Of a DNA stretch of 64,000 nucleotides, positions 57,039-64,000 are shown in pieces. Under the pieces are notes generated by a model that saw only the letters and a program-made list of their open reading frames with translations, did no database searches and was not told the DNA's origin. The position numbers were made by a program, and so were the translations under genes. Every line of letters begins with the position of its first letter. Positions within the stretch are counted from its first letter, which is position 1. Source of the DNA: Methylobacterium sp. E-045 (GTDB taxonomy: Bacteria > Pseudomonadota > Alphaproteobacteria > Rhizobiales > Beijerinckiaceae); assembly GCF_022829685.1 (NCBI RefSeq), contig NZ_JAKSYE010000096.1, forward strand, positions 1 to 64,000, written 5' to 3'.

Positions 57039-57665
57039 TTGCCCGCTTCACCCGTGCGGCTTGAGGCGGAGGGGCTCGTCCGGCTGCCCCCCGCCGTACC
57101 CGGCCTGCGGATCGGCCTCTATGGCGGATCCTTCAATCCCGCCCATCTCGGCCACCGCCACGTGAGCCTCGTGGCGCTGAAGCGGCTGCGGCTCGACCGC
57201 ATCTGGTGGATGGTCACCCCGGGCAACCCGCTGAAGGACCGCACGGTTCTCGCCCCCCTCGAGACGCGGATCGCGGTGGCGTCCGCCGTCGCAGACCATC
57301 CGCGCATCGCCATCACCGGTTTCGAGACGCGGATCGGCGCCCGCTATACCCGCCAGAGCCTCGCTTACCTCCAGGCCCGCCACCCCGCCGTGCGGTTCGT
57401 CTGGATCATGGGGGCCGACAGTCTCGCGGCATTTCACCGCTGGCGTGATTTTCGTGCTATCGCCGCCACGATGCCGATCGCGATCATCGATAGGCCGGGC
57501 TTCACCCTGACGGCGCCGCGCGCCCGAGGGGCGCAGGCGATGGGACGGTGGCGCATCGACGAATCGGATGCGGGTCTCCTCGCCGATCTCGAACCCCCGG
57601 CCTGGGTGTTTCTCCATGGCCCGCGCTCGACCCTGTCGTCCACGGCCCTCCGGGGCGGACGATGA
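57039..57665 (+). CDS. nadD: Nicotinate-nucleotide adenylyltransferase
   Basis: NAD-biosynthesis enzyme of 208 residues transferring AMP to nicotinate mononucleotide. The nucleotidyltransferase motif 'YGGSFNPAHLGHRHVSLVAL' and the late 'PRSTLSSTALR' motif (ISSTxIR type) are visible. Either TTG at 57039 or GTG at 57054 may be the start; the former follows proA by 6 bases. It is followed by rsfS and rlmH in the conserved alphaproteobacterial order. Confidence 0.93.
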   Translation: MPASPVRLEAEGLVRLPPAVPGLRIGLYGGSFNPAHLGHRHVSLVALKRLRLDRIWWMVTPGNPLKDRTVLAPLETRIAVASAVADHPRIAITGFETRIGARYTRQSLAYLQARHPAVRFVWIMGADSLAAFHRWRDFRAIAATMPIAIIDRPGFTLTAPRARGAQAMGRWRIDESDAGLLADLEPPAWVFLHGPRSTLSSTALRGGR

Positions 57666-57738
57666 CGAGCGCGTCGCGACTCTTGAAAACGGAGAGTGAT
57701 CGTTCCACTCTCTCCAGACTATAGATTGTTCAGGTAAA

Positions 57739-58170
57739 ATGACCGCCGTCACTTCGGGAATCGAGACACTGACCGATTCGCACCCTTCCGGAACCACAGG
57801 TTCCGACCACGCCACCGATCAGAGGATCGGCGATCTCAAGGCGCTCGCGCTCGATTGTCTCGAAGACATGAAGGCGGAGGAAACCATCGAGATCGATCTC
57901 GCCGGTCGGACCTCGCTCGCCGACACGATGATCATCACCTCCGGCCGCTCGCAGCGCCATGTCAGCGCCATCGCCGACCGGATCCTGCAGGAAATGAAGT
58001 CCAAGGGCTTCGGAACGGCCCGGGTCGAAGGCCTGCCCGCCTGCGATTGGGTGCTGATCGATACGGGCGACATCATCGTCCATATCTTCCGCCCGGAAGT
58101 CCGCGGCTTCTACAATCTCGAGAAGATGTGGGGTGCCGATCGTCCCACCACCGACCTCATGGCCGGCTGA
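57739..58170 (+). CDS. rsfS: Ribosomal silencing factor RsfS
   Basis: Protein of 143 residues that binds L14 and blocks subunit joining during starvation. The conserved core has 'ADTMIITSGRSQRHVSAIAD', 'GLPACDWVLIDTGDIIVHIF' and 'YNLEKMWG'. An N-terminal extension of about 28 residues precedes the domain. A weak hairpin upstream near 57692-57710 may modulate the transcript. rlmH lies 32 bases downstream. Confidence 0.95.
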   Translation: MTAVTSGIETLTDSHPSGTTGSDHATDQRIGDLKALALDCLEDMKAEETIEIDLAGRTSLADTMIITSGRSQRHVSAIADRILQEMKSKGFGTARVEGLPACDWVLIDTGDIIVHIFRPEVRGFYNLEKMWGADRPTTDLMAG

Positions 58171-58202
58171 GCACCGTCCCGGTGGCGCGGGGCATCTGAG
58201 GC

Positions 58203-58703
58203 GTGCGTCTGCTCGTGACGGCGGTGGGCCGCCTCAAGCCCGGACCCGAGCGGGATCTGGCGTCGCGCTATCGTGATCGGGCGGTGCAGCTCGGTCGCGG
58301 GCTGGGCGTTACCGCCTGCGACATCGTCGAGATCCCTGAGAGCCGGGCCCGGCGCGCCGTCGACCGCAGCGTGGAGGAGGGGGCGGCGATCCTGTCCCAT
58401 GCCCCGGCCTCGTCGAGCGTGCTGCTGGTCTATGACGAGCGCGGGCGCTCGGACTGGACCAGCGAGCGCATCGCCGAGCGGATCGCGTCCTGGCGCGATG
58501 CGGCGACGGCGACCCTCGTCGTCGCCATCGGCGGCGCCGACGGGCTCGCGCCGGCGGTGCGTGCGCGCGCCGACCTCTCCCTCGCCTTCGGGGCGGCCAC
58601 CCTGCCTCACGGCCTTGTGCGCGTGCTCGCCCTGGAGCAGGTGTACAGGACGCTGACGATCCTTGCGGGACATCCCTATCACCGGGGCGACATCGACGCA
58701 TGA
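58203..58703 (+). CDS. rlmH: 23S rRNA (pseudouridine1915-N3)-methyltransferase RlmH
   Basis: SPOUT methyltransferase of 166 residues modifying helix 69 of 23S rRNA. The knot region shows 'VVAIGGADGLAPAVRARAD', 'LPHGLVRVLALEQVYRTLTI' and the ending 'GHPYHR'. The GTG at 58203 is the start ('RLLVTAVGRLKPGPERDLA'). It overlaps the next gene by four bases, suggesting coupling to the cell-wall genes. Confidence 0.95.
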   Translation: MRLLVTAVGRLKPGPERDLASRYRDRAVQLGRGLGVTACDIVEIPESRARRAVDRSVEEGAAILSHAPASSSVLLVYDERGRSDWTSERIAERIASWRDAATATLVVAIGGADGLAPAVRARADLSLAFGAATLPHGLVRVLALEQVYRTLTILAGHPYHRGDIDA

Positions 58704-60076
58704 GGGGCGGATACGCGCGACGCGGATCTGACGGCGGAGCGCTCCGCATCGCTGCCTTCGCGGCGATGGCGGTGCTGGCGCTCGGTCGTGCCCAGGCCCA
58801 GGACGCTTCGAAACAGCAGGACACTTCGAAACAGCAGGACGCCGCCGCCGACGCGGTCCAGCGCGCCATCGACGAGAAGGCCCGCCGCGCCGAGAACCTG
58901 AAGCGGATCGAGGAGCAACTCGCGGCCTCCACCGGCGCGCGGGCCAAGCTCGAAGCGGAGATCGCCTCGGTCGCCGGAGACCGGGCCAAGCTGAATGCCG
59001 CCCTCCTCGATGCCGCACGCCAGGCGCAGGCCACCGAAGACAGGATGAGCCGGCTCGAGGAGCGCCTGAAGACGCTCACCGCCAGCGAATCCGGCATCCG
59101 CCGCTCCCTCGAAGCGCGACGGGGCGTCATCGCCGAAATCCTCGCCGCCCTGCAACGCATGGGCCGGCGGCCACCGCCGGCTGTCCTGGTCCAGCCGGAG
59201 GACGTGCTCGCCGTGATCCGTACCTCGATGCTGCTCGGGGCCGTGGTGCCCGAACTGCGCGGTGAGGCCGAGACCCTGGCCGCCGACCTCACCGAGATGG
59301 TGCGGCTGAAGGGGCTCATCGCCGCCGACCGGGAAGGCCTGCAGAACGATCTGACCGGCTGGGCGAGGGAGCAGCAGCGGATCAACGCCCTCATCACGGC
59401 ACGCCGCACGCGCCTCGCCGAGGTGGAGAGCGGTCTCGTCACCGAGCGCGCGCGCACGGCCGAGCTCGGTGTCCAGGCTAAAAGCCTGAAGGAGCTCCTC
59501 GACCGGATGGAGAACGAGGTCGCCTCGGCCCGCCGGGCGGCGGAGGAGGCGCGTGCCGCCGAAACGCGGGAGGCACGGGCGACCCAGGAGCGATTCGCGG
59601 CGGCCGGCGCGCGCGATCCCGCGCGGCTCGCCCCGAAGATCCGCTTCGTCGATACGCGCGGCGACGTGCCCAAGCCCGTGAGCGGCGCGACCCTGCGCAG
59701 CTTCAACCAGCCCGACGGCAACGGCGGAACGACCCGCGGCATATCGCTCGCGACCCGCCCGAAGGCGGTGGTTTCGTCTCCGTCCGATGGGTGGGTGTCG
59801 TTCGCCGGGCAGTTCCGCTCGTATGGACGACTCTTGATCATCAATGCCGGCGATGGCTACTATCTGCTGCTGGCCGGTATGGATCAGATCAGCGTCGAGG
59901 TCGGACAGTTCGTGCTTGCGGGGGAACCGGTGGCGGCCATGGGTGAGGGCGGCCAGGGCACCGCTCCGGGCGACCGTGACGGGCCGGTTCTATACGTCGA
60001 GTTCAGGAAAGACGGCGGCTCCATCGATCCGGAGCCGTGGTGGGCGAAGAGCCCCAGCGAGAAGGTTCGCGGATAA
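58700..60076 (+). CDS. EnvC-like murein hydrolase activator
   Basis: Exported protein of 458 residues. After an N-terminal signal sequence comes a long coiled coil (about 45-300) with a tandem SKQQD-T-SKQQD repeat at its start, then a LytM-like domain from about 340 ('GWVSFAGQFRSYGRLLIINA', 'YYLLLAGMDQISVEVGQFVL'). The HxxxD and HxH zinc ligands of active LytM peptidases are not seen, so it should be a degenerate activator of amidases rather than an enzyme, as in EnvC/NlpD. Its stop overlaps the ctpA start (TAATG). It is probably transcribed from rlmH onward. Confidence 0.88.
   Translation: MRGGYARRGSDGGALRIAAFAAMAVLALGRAQAQDASKQQDTSKQQDAAADAVQRAIDEKARRAENLKRIEEQLAASTGARAKLEAEIASVAGDRAKLNAALLDAARQAQATEDRMSRLEERLKTLTASESGIRRSLEARRGVIAEILAALQRMGRRPPPAVLVQPEDVLAVIRTSMLLGAVVPELRGEAETLAADLTEMVRLKGLIAADREGLQNDLTGWAREQQRINALITARRTRLAEVESGLVTERARTAELGVQAKSLKELLDRMENEVASARRAAEEARAAETREARATQERFAAAGARDPARLAPKIRFVDTRGDVPKPVSGATLRSFNQPDGNGGTTRGISLATRPKAVVSSPSDGWVSFAGQFRSYGRLLIINAGDGYYLLLAGMDQISVEVGQFVLAGEPVAAMGEGGQGTAPGDRDGPVLYVEFRKDGGSIDPEPWWAKSPSEKVRG
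58806..58841 (+). repeat. Two 18-bp tandem units inside the EnvC-like gene
   Basis: The unit CTTCGAAACAGCAGGACA occurs twice in a row with one mismatch at the last base, and encodes the repeated S-K-Q-Q-D motif after the signal peptide. It is in frame, so copy-number changes would only lengthen the linker. Confidence 0.7.
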
Positions 60077-61398
60077 TGCGCAAGATTTCCCTAGTCCTGG
60101 CCGGCGCGTTTCTTGGCGTCGGTTCCTCCCTCCTCGCGACCCAGACGCATCTGCTCTCCGGGACCAGCGCGGTGGCGGCCTCCGCGGAGACCTATCGCCA
60201 ACTCAGCCTGTTCGGCGACGTGTTCGAGAAGGTGCGAACCGACTATGTCGAGAAGCCCGACGAGGCCAAGCTGATCGAGGCGGCCGTCAACGGCATGCTC
60301 ACCTCGCTGGACCCGCATTCGAGCTACATGGACTCGAAGAGCTTCCGCGACATGCAGGTGCAGACCAAGGGCGAGTTCGGCGGCCTCGGCATCGAGGTCA
60401 CGATGGAGGACGGCCTGATCAAGGTGGTCAGCCCCATCGACGACACCCCCGCCTCCAAGGCCGGCATCCTCACCAACGACATCATCACGCAGATCGACGA
60501 GGATCAGGTCCAGGGCCTCACCCTGAACCAGGCCGTCGACAAGATGCGCGGACCGGTGAACTCGCCGGTGAAGCTCAAGATCTCCCGCAAGGAGTCCAAG
60601 GATCCCATCGACGTCGTGCTCAACCGCGACGTCATCAAGATCAAGCCGGTGCGCTCGCGGGCCGAGGGCGGCGACGTCGGCTACATCCGCCTGACTCAGT
60701 TCACGGAGCAGACCTATGACGGCCTGCGCAACGCCATCGAGAAGCTCTCCACGGAAGTCGGCCAGGACAAGCTGAAGGGCTACGTCCTCGACCTGCGCAA
60801 CAATCCGGGCGGCCTCCTCGACCAGGCCGTCTCGGTCTCCGACGCGTTCCTCGACCGGGGCGAGATCGTCTCCACCCGCGGCCGCAACCCGGACGAGACG
60901 CAGCGCTTCTCGGCCAAGTCCGGCGACCTCACCAAGGGCAAGCCCATCGTCGTCCTGGTGAATGGCGGCTCGGCCTCGGCCTCGGAGATCGTGGCCGGCG
61001 CCCTGCAGGATCACAAGCGCGCCACCGTGCTCGGCACGCGCTCCTTCGGCAAGGGCTCCGTCCAATCGATCATTCCGCTGGGCGGCAGCGGCGCGCTGCG
61101 CCTGACCACGGCGCGCTACTACACGCCGTCGGGCCGCTCGATCCAGGCCAAGGGCATCGAGCCGGACCAGGAGGTCCTGCAGGAGATTCCCGACGAGCTG
61201 AAGGGCAAGGACGAGACCAAGGGCGAGGCCGGCCTGAAGGGTCACCTCAAGCAGAAGGACGTGGAGGAGCGCGGCGGTTCGTCGGCCTACGTCCCGCCGG
61301 ATCCGGCCAAGGACAAGCAGCTCATTGCCGCCGTCGACTTCATCCGCGGCATCCAGAAGGGCGCGGCCAACACGCCCAAGGCCGCCGTTCCGAACTGA
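60076..61398 (+). CDS. ctpA: C-terminal processing protease CtpA (peptidase S41)
   Basis: Periplasmic Ser-Lys protease of 440 residues. A signal segment ('KISLVLAGAFLGVGSSLLAT') is followed by a PDZ domain ('GGLGIEVTMEDGLIKVVSPI') and the protease core with catalytic S301 in 'GGSASASEIVAG' and K326 in 'GTRSFGKGSVQSII', spaced 25 residues apart as in CtpB. It trims wall hydrolases or envelope proteins. The ATG at 60076 shares its A with the stop of the EnvC-like gene. Confidence 0.95.
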   Translation: MRKISLVLAGAFLGVGSSLLATQTHLLSGTSAVAASAETYRQLSLFGDVFEKVRTDYVEKPDEAKLIEAAVNGMLTSLDPHSSYMDSKSFRDMQVQTKGEFGGLGIEVTMEDGLIKVVSPIDDTPASKAGILTNDIITQIDEDQVQGLTLNQAVDKMRGPVNSPVKLKISRKESKDPIDVVLNRDVIKIKPVRSRAEGGDVGYIRLTQFTEQTYDGLRNAIEKLSTEVGQDKLKGYVLDLRNNPGGLLDQAVSVSDAFLDRGEIVSTRGRNPDETQRFSAKSGDLTKGKPIVVLVNGGSASASEIVAGALQDHKRATVLGTRSFGKGSVQSIIPLGGSGALRLTTARYYTPSGRSIQAKGIEPDQEVLQEIPDELKGKDETKGEAGLKGHLKQKDVEERGGSSAYVPPDPAKDKQLIAAVDFIRGIQKGAANTPKAAVPN

Positions 61399-61441
61399 CG
61401 ATCCCGGTACGCTCCTGAAACGCGGCTCGTGTCGCCGGGTT

Positions 61442-61456
61442 TAAGCAAACGTTAAC
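61442..61456. promoter_or_regulatory. Full CtrA-type box upstream of the deacetylase-like gene
   Basis: TTAA at 61442-61445, 7 bases GCAAACG, then TTAA at 61453-61456 followed by CC give the consensus TTAA-N7-TTAAC. It lies 109 bases before the GTG at 61566 and 44 bases after ctpA. It suggests a cell-cycle controlled promoter separate from the ctpA transcript. Confidence 0.65.
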
Positions 61457-61565
61457 CAGCGCGGCCCGCAATGTCGGTGAGAACCGACTCTGCGGGCCGC
61501 TTCGTTTCTCGCATCGTGCGCGCCCAGCATCCGTCGGTCGCGAGCCCTCAGGGAAACGGCTGACC

Positions 61566-62783
61566 GTGGCCACCGACGACATCCTGACCCGTCCGCTGGG
61601 AACCGTGAGTGCTGCGGCGCCCCGCTCGCTCGGCCAGCGGTTGCGCGGCGTCGCGATGCCCAGGATGAGCGCGGCGGCCGTGGTCGCCGTGGCGGTGGCG
61701 AGCCTCGCCGTCGGCGGCACCATCCTGGCGATGACCGGCGACCCCCGGGGCGGCGAGCCGTCCGCCATCGCGACGATCACCCTGCGCGAACCGGCCGCTC
61801 CTCCCCCCGTGGCGAAGGCTCCCGAGCCCCCGGCATCGGCCCCGCGCTCGGCCGGCGAGGTCGAGACGGCATCCGGCGTCCACGTGGTGCGGCCTGCCGG
61901 CACCGCCGCCCCCACCGATGCGGTGATCATCCGCGTGCCCAATGCCGAGCCCGCGCGCCTCGCCGCCCCCGACCCGCGGCTGATGGAACGCGGTCGCCAC
62001 GGCAGCTTGCCCAAGATCGGTGACGACCGCCGCCGGCCCCTCGACGTCTATGCCCGTGCCGATTCCGCCACCGGGGCGCCGGGCGCGCGCATCGCCCTTC
62101 TCGTCACCGGTCTCGGGGTCGGGCAGGCCGCCACGGCCGGCGCCATCGCCCGGCTGCCCCCCGCAATCAGCCTCGCCTTCTCGCCCTATGGCGGCGACCT
62201 CGAACGCAGCGTCGCCCGCGCCCGTGATTTCGGCCACGAGATCCTGGTCCAGGCCCCGATGGAGCCGTTCGATTATCCCGACAGCGATCCCGGTCCGCAG
62301 ACCATGCTGACGGGTTCGCGCGCCCCTGAGAATCTCGACCGGCTGTCCTGGGTGATGAGCCGGTTCGGGGGCTATGTCGGCCTCGTGAACTTCATGGGGG
62401 CCAAGCTCGAGGGCGATGCGGCCGCCTTCGAGCCGGTGCTGCGCGAGATCGGCGCCAGGGGGCTCGGCTTCGTGGATGACGGCACCTCGTCGCGCTCCCT
62501 GGCGACGTCTCTCGGCGGCAAGCTGAAGGTTCCCGTCGCCCGCGCCGAGATCGTCCTCGACGCCATGCCCCAGGCCGAGGCCATCGACCGCGAACTCGCC
62601 CGACTCGAAGCTCAGGCCAAGGCCAACGGGTTCGCCCTGGCCTCCGCCGGGGCGATGCCCATGACGATCGAGCGGATCGCCCGCTGGTCGCGTGACCTCG
62701 AAGCCCGCGGCGTTCGCCTCGTCCCCGTCAGTACCGCCCTGCGAGGGACACCGCCCGCGCGCCTGTCGAGCGCGGGGCCGTGA
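61566..62783 (+). CDS. Divergent polysaccharide deacetylase family protein
   Basis: Protein of 405 residues. An N-terminal cytoplasmic stretch and a membrane anchor ('AAAVVAVAVASLAVGGTILA') lead to a Pro/Ala-rich linker and, from about 165, a NodB-like divergent deacetylase domain ('RIALLVTGLGVGQAATAGAI', 'LVQAPMEPFDYPDSDPGPQT', 'GYVGLVNFMGAKLEGD', 'RGLGFVDDGTSS'). The family sits beside envC and ctpA in most alphaproteobacteria and E. coli (YibQ). Substrate is unknown; a wall role is inferred from neighbours. The GTG at 61566 is used. A full CtrA box is upstream. Confidence 0.88.
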   Translation: MATDDILTRPLGTVSAAAPRSLGQRLRGVAMPRMSAAAVVAVAVASLAVGGTILAMTGDPRGGEPSAIATITLREPAAPPPVAKAPEPPASAPRSAGEVETASGVHVVRPAGTAAPTDAVIIRVPNAEPARLAAPDPRLMERGRHGSLPKIGDDRRRPLDVYARADSATGAPGARIALLVTGLGVGQAATAGAIARLPPAISLAFSPYGGDLERSVARARDFGHEILVQAPMEPFDYPDSDPGPQTMLTGSRAPENLDRLSWVMSRFGGYVGLVNFMGAKLEGDAAAFEPVLREIGARGLGFVDDGTSSRSLATSLGGKLKVPVARAEIVLDAMPQAEAIDRELARLEAQAKANGFALASAGAMPMTIERIARWSRDLEARGVRLVPVSTALRGTPPARLSSAGP

Positions 62784-63098
62784 CTTGGGCTCCGGTCGGT
62801 CGGTTCGGCTGAGCCTGCCGGTCGCCGAAGGACGAGGGCAAAAGCTGGTCGCTCGTCGTGCGGTCCCCGCCTGAGCATCCCCTGTCCCCGCTGCGGGGAG
62901 AGGGGAACCCGCACGGCTGTGGCGTCAATCCAGCCCGCCCATACTGAAGCGGCCGCTTGCAACGAGCAACGAGCGGAGGCTTCCGACGGCGAGGCGCTAA
63001 AGCTGCGCCCGACCACGTTGGGTCGGGACACATCTCTAGCCCCTTGTTCTGCCGCGCTCCTTTTCGCCGAACCGGCATCCGCTTCGGCGGAGAGCGCT
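62784..63098. other. Convergent intergenic region
   Basis: These 315 bases separate the convergent deacetylase-like and L,D-transpeptidase genes. A short GC-rich hairpin, TCCCCGC-T-GCGGGGA at 62885-62899, could be a shared terminator or a dispersed REP-like element. No gene is seen. Confidence 0.4.
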
Positions 63099-64000
63099 CT
63101 AGCGCTGCGCCAGGGTCTCGACGAGGGCCGGCGGGGTCGGGGCCGGCATCTGTCCGGCGAGGGAGGCCGAGAGCATCGTCGGCAGGGTCTGATCGTAGCG
63201 CGTGACGAGGGCGGCGAAGCGCGACGGCTCCGCCTCGTAGGCCGGCTTGAACCCGCGCACCCTCACCAGCGCGGGAACCGACGCCGCCGCCATCCAGCGC
63301 GACCACACCGCTTCGGCGACGAGGACCGGGCGGCGCTGGGCCGGGATCACGATCACGTCCTGGCCGGCATAGGCCAGGGCCTCGGGTCGGCTGACATCGC
63401 CGAGGGAGACGCCCTTGGCGGAGAGGGCGGCCCAGAAGGGATGCTGCGCCCCGTCCGAATAGGTGGTGCGCACGGCCGCACTTCCTTCCTCCACGAGGCT
63501 CGCGATGCGCGCCTCCTCCTGCACCCGCCGCGCCGTCACGAGGGATTCGAGGGCGGGATCCTTGTAGGGGAGGAAGGCGTAGCGGCCGGATGTGACGGTG
63601 ACGTTGGGCTCCTCGCCCGTCGCCTCGAACCGGTCGGCGCCTTCCTTGAGCTGGCGCCAGAACGCGATGTTCGGGTCCGTGCGGTAGCGGGCCATGTTCG
63701 CCGCATTCATCCGGAACGGGAAGGACTGGAACTGGAACGCCGCCTGACCGCCGGCGAAGGCGTCGCGGGCGATGGCGTAGATCTCGCCGACCACCTGGTC
63801 GGTCATGGCGAAACACCCCATCGACGAGCAGACGCCGTGGACCATCACCGCCGAGCCGGTGGAGCCCTGCGCGCGGTCATAGGCATTGGGATAGCCCACA
63901 TCGAAGGAGAGGTAGTAGCTCGAATTCGGGTTCATCTGGCGCTGGGGCACGGAGTAGAACCCCTCCGGCGTCTGCCGGTCGCCGCTCTTGCGCTTCGGGC
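63099..64000 (-). CDS. L,D-transpeptidase (YkuD-like) family protein, 5' end outside the window
   Basis: The frame is open to the right edge, so the N-terminus lies beyond base 64000. The visible about 300 residues contain the catalytic region 'GSAVMVHGVCSSMGCFAMTD' with the conserved His and the nucleophile Cys of the HG...S-GC motif, preceded by 'SGDRQTPEGFYSV'. This subgroup (YafK-like) cleaves or forms L,D-crosslinks or lipoprotein-peptidoglycan bonds. A C-terminal part of about 200 residues of unknown role follows. No start codon is assigned; a GTG at 63950 is inside the domain. Confidence 0.88.
   Translation of the reverse strand, partial: PKRKSGDRQTPEGFYSVPQRQMNPNSSYYLSFDVGYPNAYDRAQGSTGSAVMVHGVCSSMGCFAMTDQVVGEIYAIARDAFAGGQAAFQFQSFPFRMNAANMARYRTDPNIAFWRQLKEGADRFEATGEEPNVTVTSGRYAFLPYKDPALESLVTARRVQEEARIASLVEEGSAAVRTTYSDGAQHPFWAALSAKGVSLGDVSRPEALAYAGQDVIVIPAQRRPVLVAEAVWSRWMAAASVPALVRVRGFKPAYEAEPSRFAALVTRYDQTLPTMLSASLAGQMPAPTPPALVETLAQR

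Noticed and set aside
62885..62899. GC-rich hairpin TCCCCGC-T-GCGGGGA as a terminator
   Set aside because: The loop of one base is too small, there is no U-run, and it lies over 100 bases after the gene; REP-like repeat is equally possible, so it is only mentioned in the intergenic entry.

Overview
The window is GC-rich chromosomal DNA from an alphaproteobacterium of the order Hyphomicrobiales, most likely Methylobacterium or Methylorubrum. The evidence is the chvI-chvG-hprK-EIIA-HPr block, an OprB porin, a free-standing methylmalonyl-CoA mutase small subunit, and the rplU-rpmA-obgE-proB-proA-nadD-rsfS-rlmH-envC-like-ctpA housekeeping run. Two full CtrA-type motifs (TTAA-N7-TTAA) also fit this group. 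The genus is an inference from gene content and base composition; no search was run.

Layout. 1-3.7 kb: 3' part of a carbohydrate porin, a LysR remnant, a DUF1993 protein and an SDR oxidoreductase. 4.2-13.5 kb: an accessory island that ends beside the 3' end of a tRNA-Arg(CCG). It holds an ArdC-like antirestriction/zincin protein, then a leftward run made of an excisionase-like HTH protein, a J-domain/VapE-type helicase fusion and two overlapping DnaX-like clamp-loader ATPases, plus an unrecognised 263-codon gene. No integrase is visible. This replication-like cassette is the most unusual content of the window. 13.7-25 kb: HugZ-like protein, the ChvI/ChvG two-component system with its regulatory PTS, a CobW GTPase, a D,D-carboxypeptidase and queE-queD-queC. 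25-35 kb: a hybrid histidine kinase with an apparently degenerate ATPase domain, a BrnT/BrnA plus HicB-like stability cluster, lepA, a CtrA-box-associated diguanylate cyclase and a soluble GAF chemoreceptor. 35-38 kb: a single-gene type IIG restriction-modification enzyme with a 12-bp palindrome just before its start codon. 38-49 kb: two small exported proteins, methylmalonyl-CoA mutase small subunit, uppP, a GST, queG, an epimerase, an AT-rich gap, a GGDEF-EAL protein and an OlsB-like acyltransferase. 49-64 kb: a DUF853 ATPase, ribosomal proteins L21/L27, obgE, a broken vapBC locus, proB, proA, nadD, rsfS, rlmH, an EnvC-like protein, ctpA, a polysaccharide-deacetylase-like protein behind a second CtrA box, and a partial L,D-transpeptidase.

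How the genes work together. Cell-envelope functions recur: D,D-carboxypeptidase, UppP, EnvC-like, CtpA, deacetylase-like and L,D-transpeptidase proteins, with ChvG/ChvI as an envelope-stress regulator. Queuosine synthesis is split into two places, queEDC and queG. Second-messenger and cell-cycle control appears as two c-di-GMP enzymes and two CtrA motifs. Mobile or defence content is concentrated in the tRNA-Arg island, the type IIG enzyme and the toxin-antitoxin loci.
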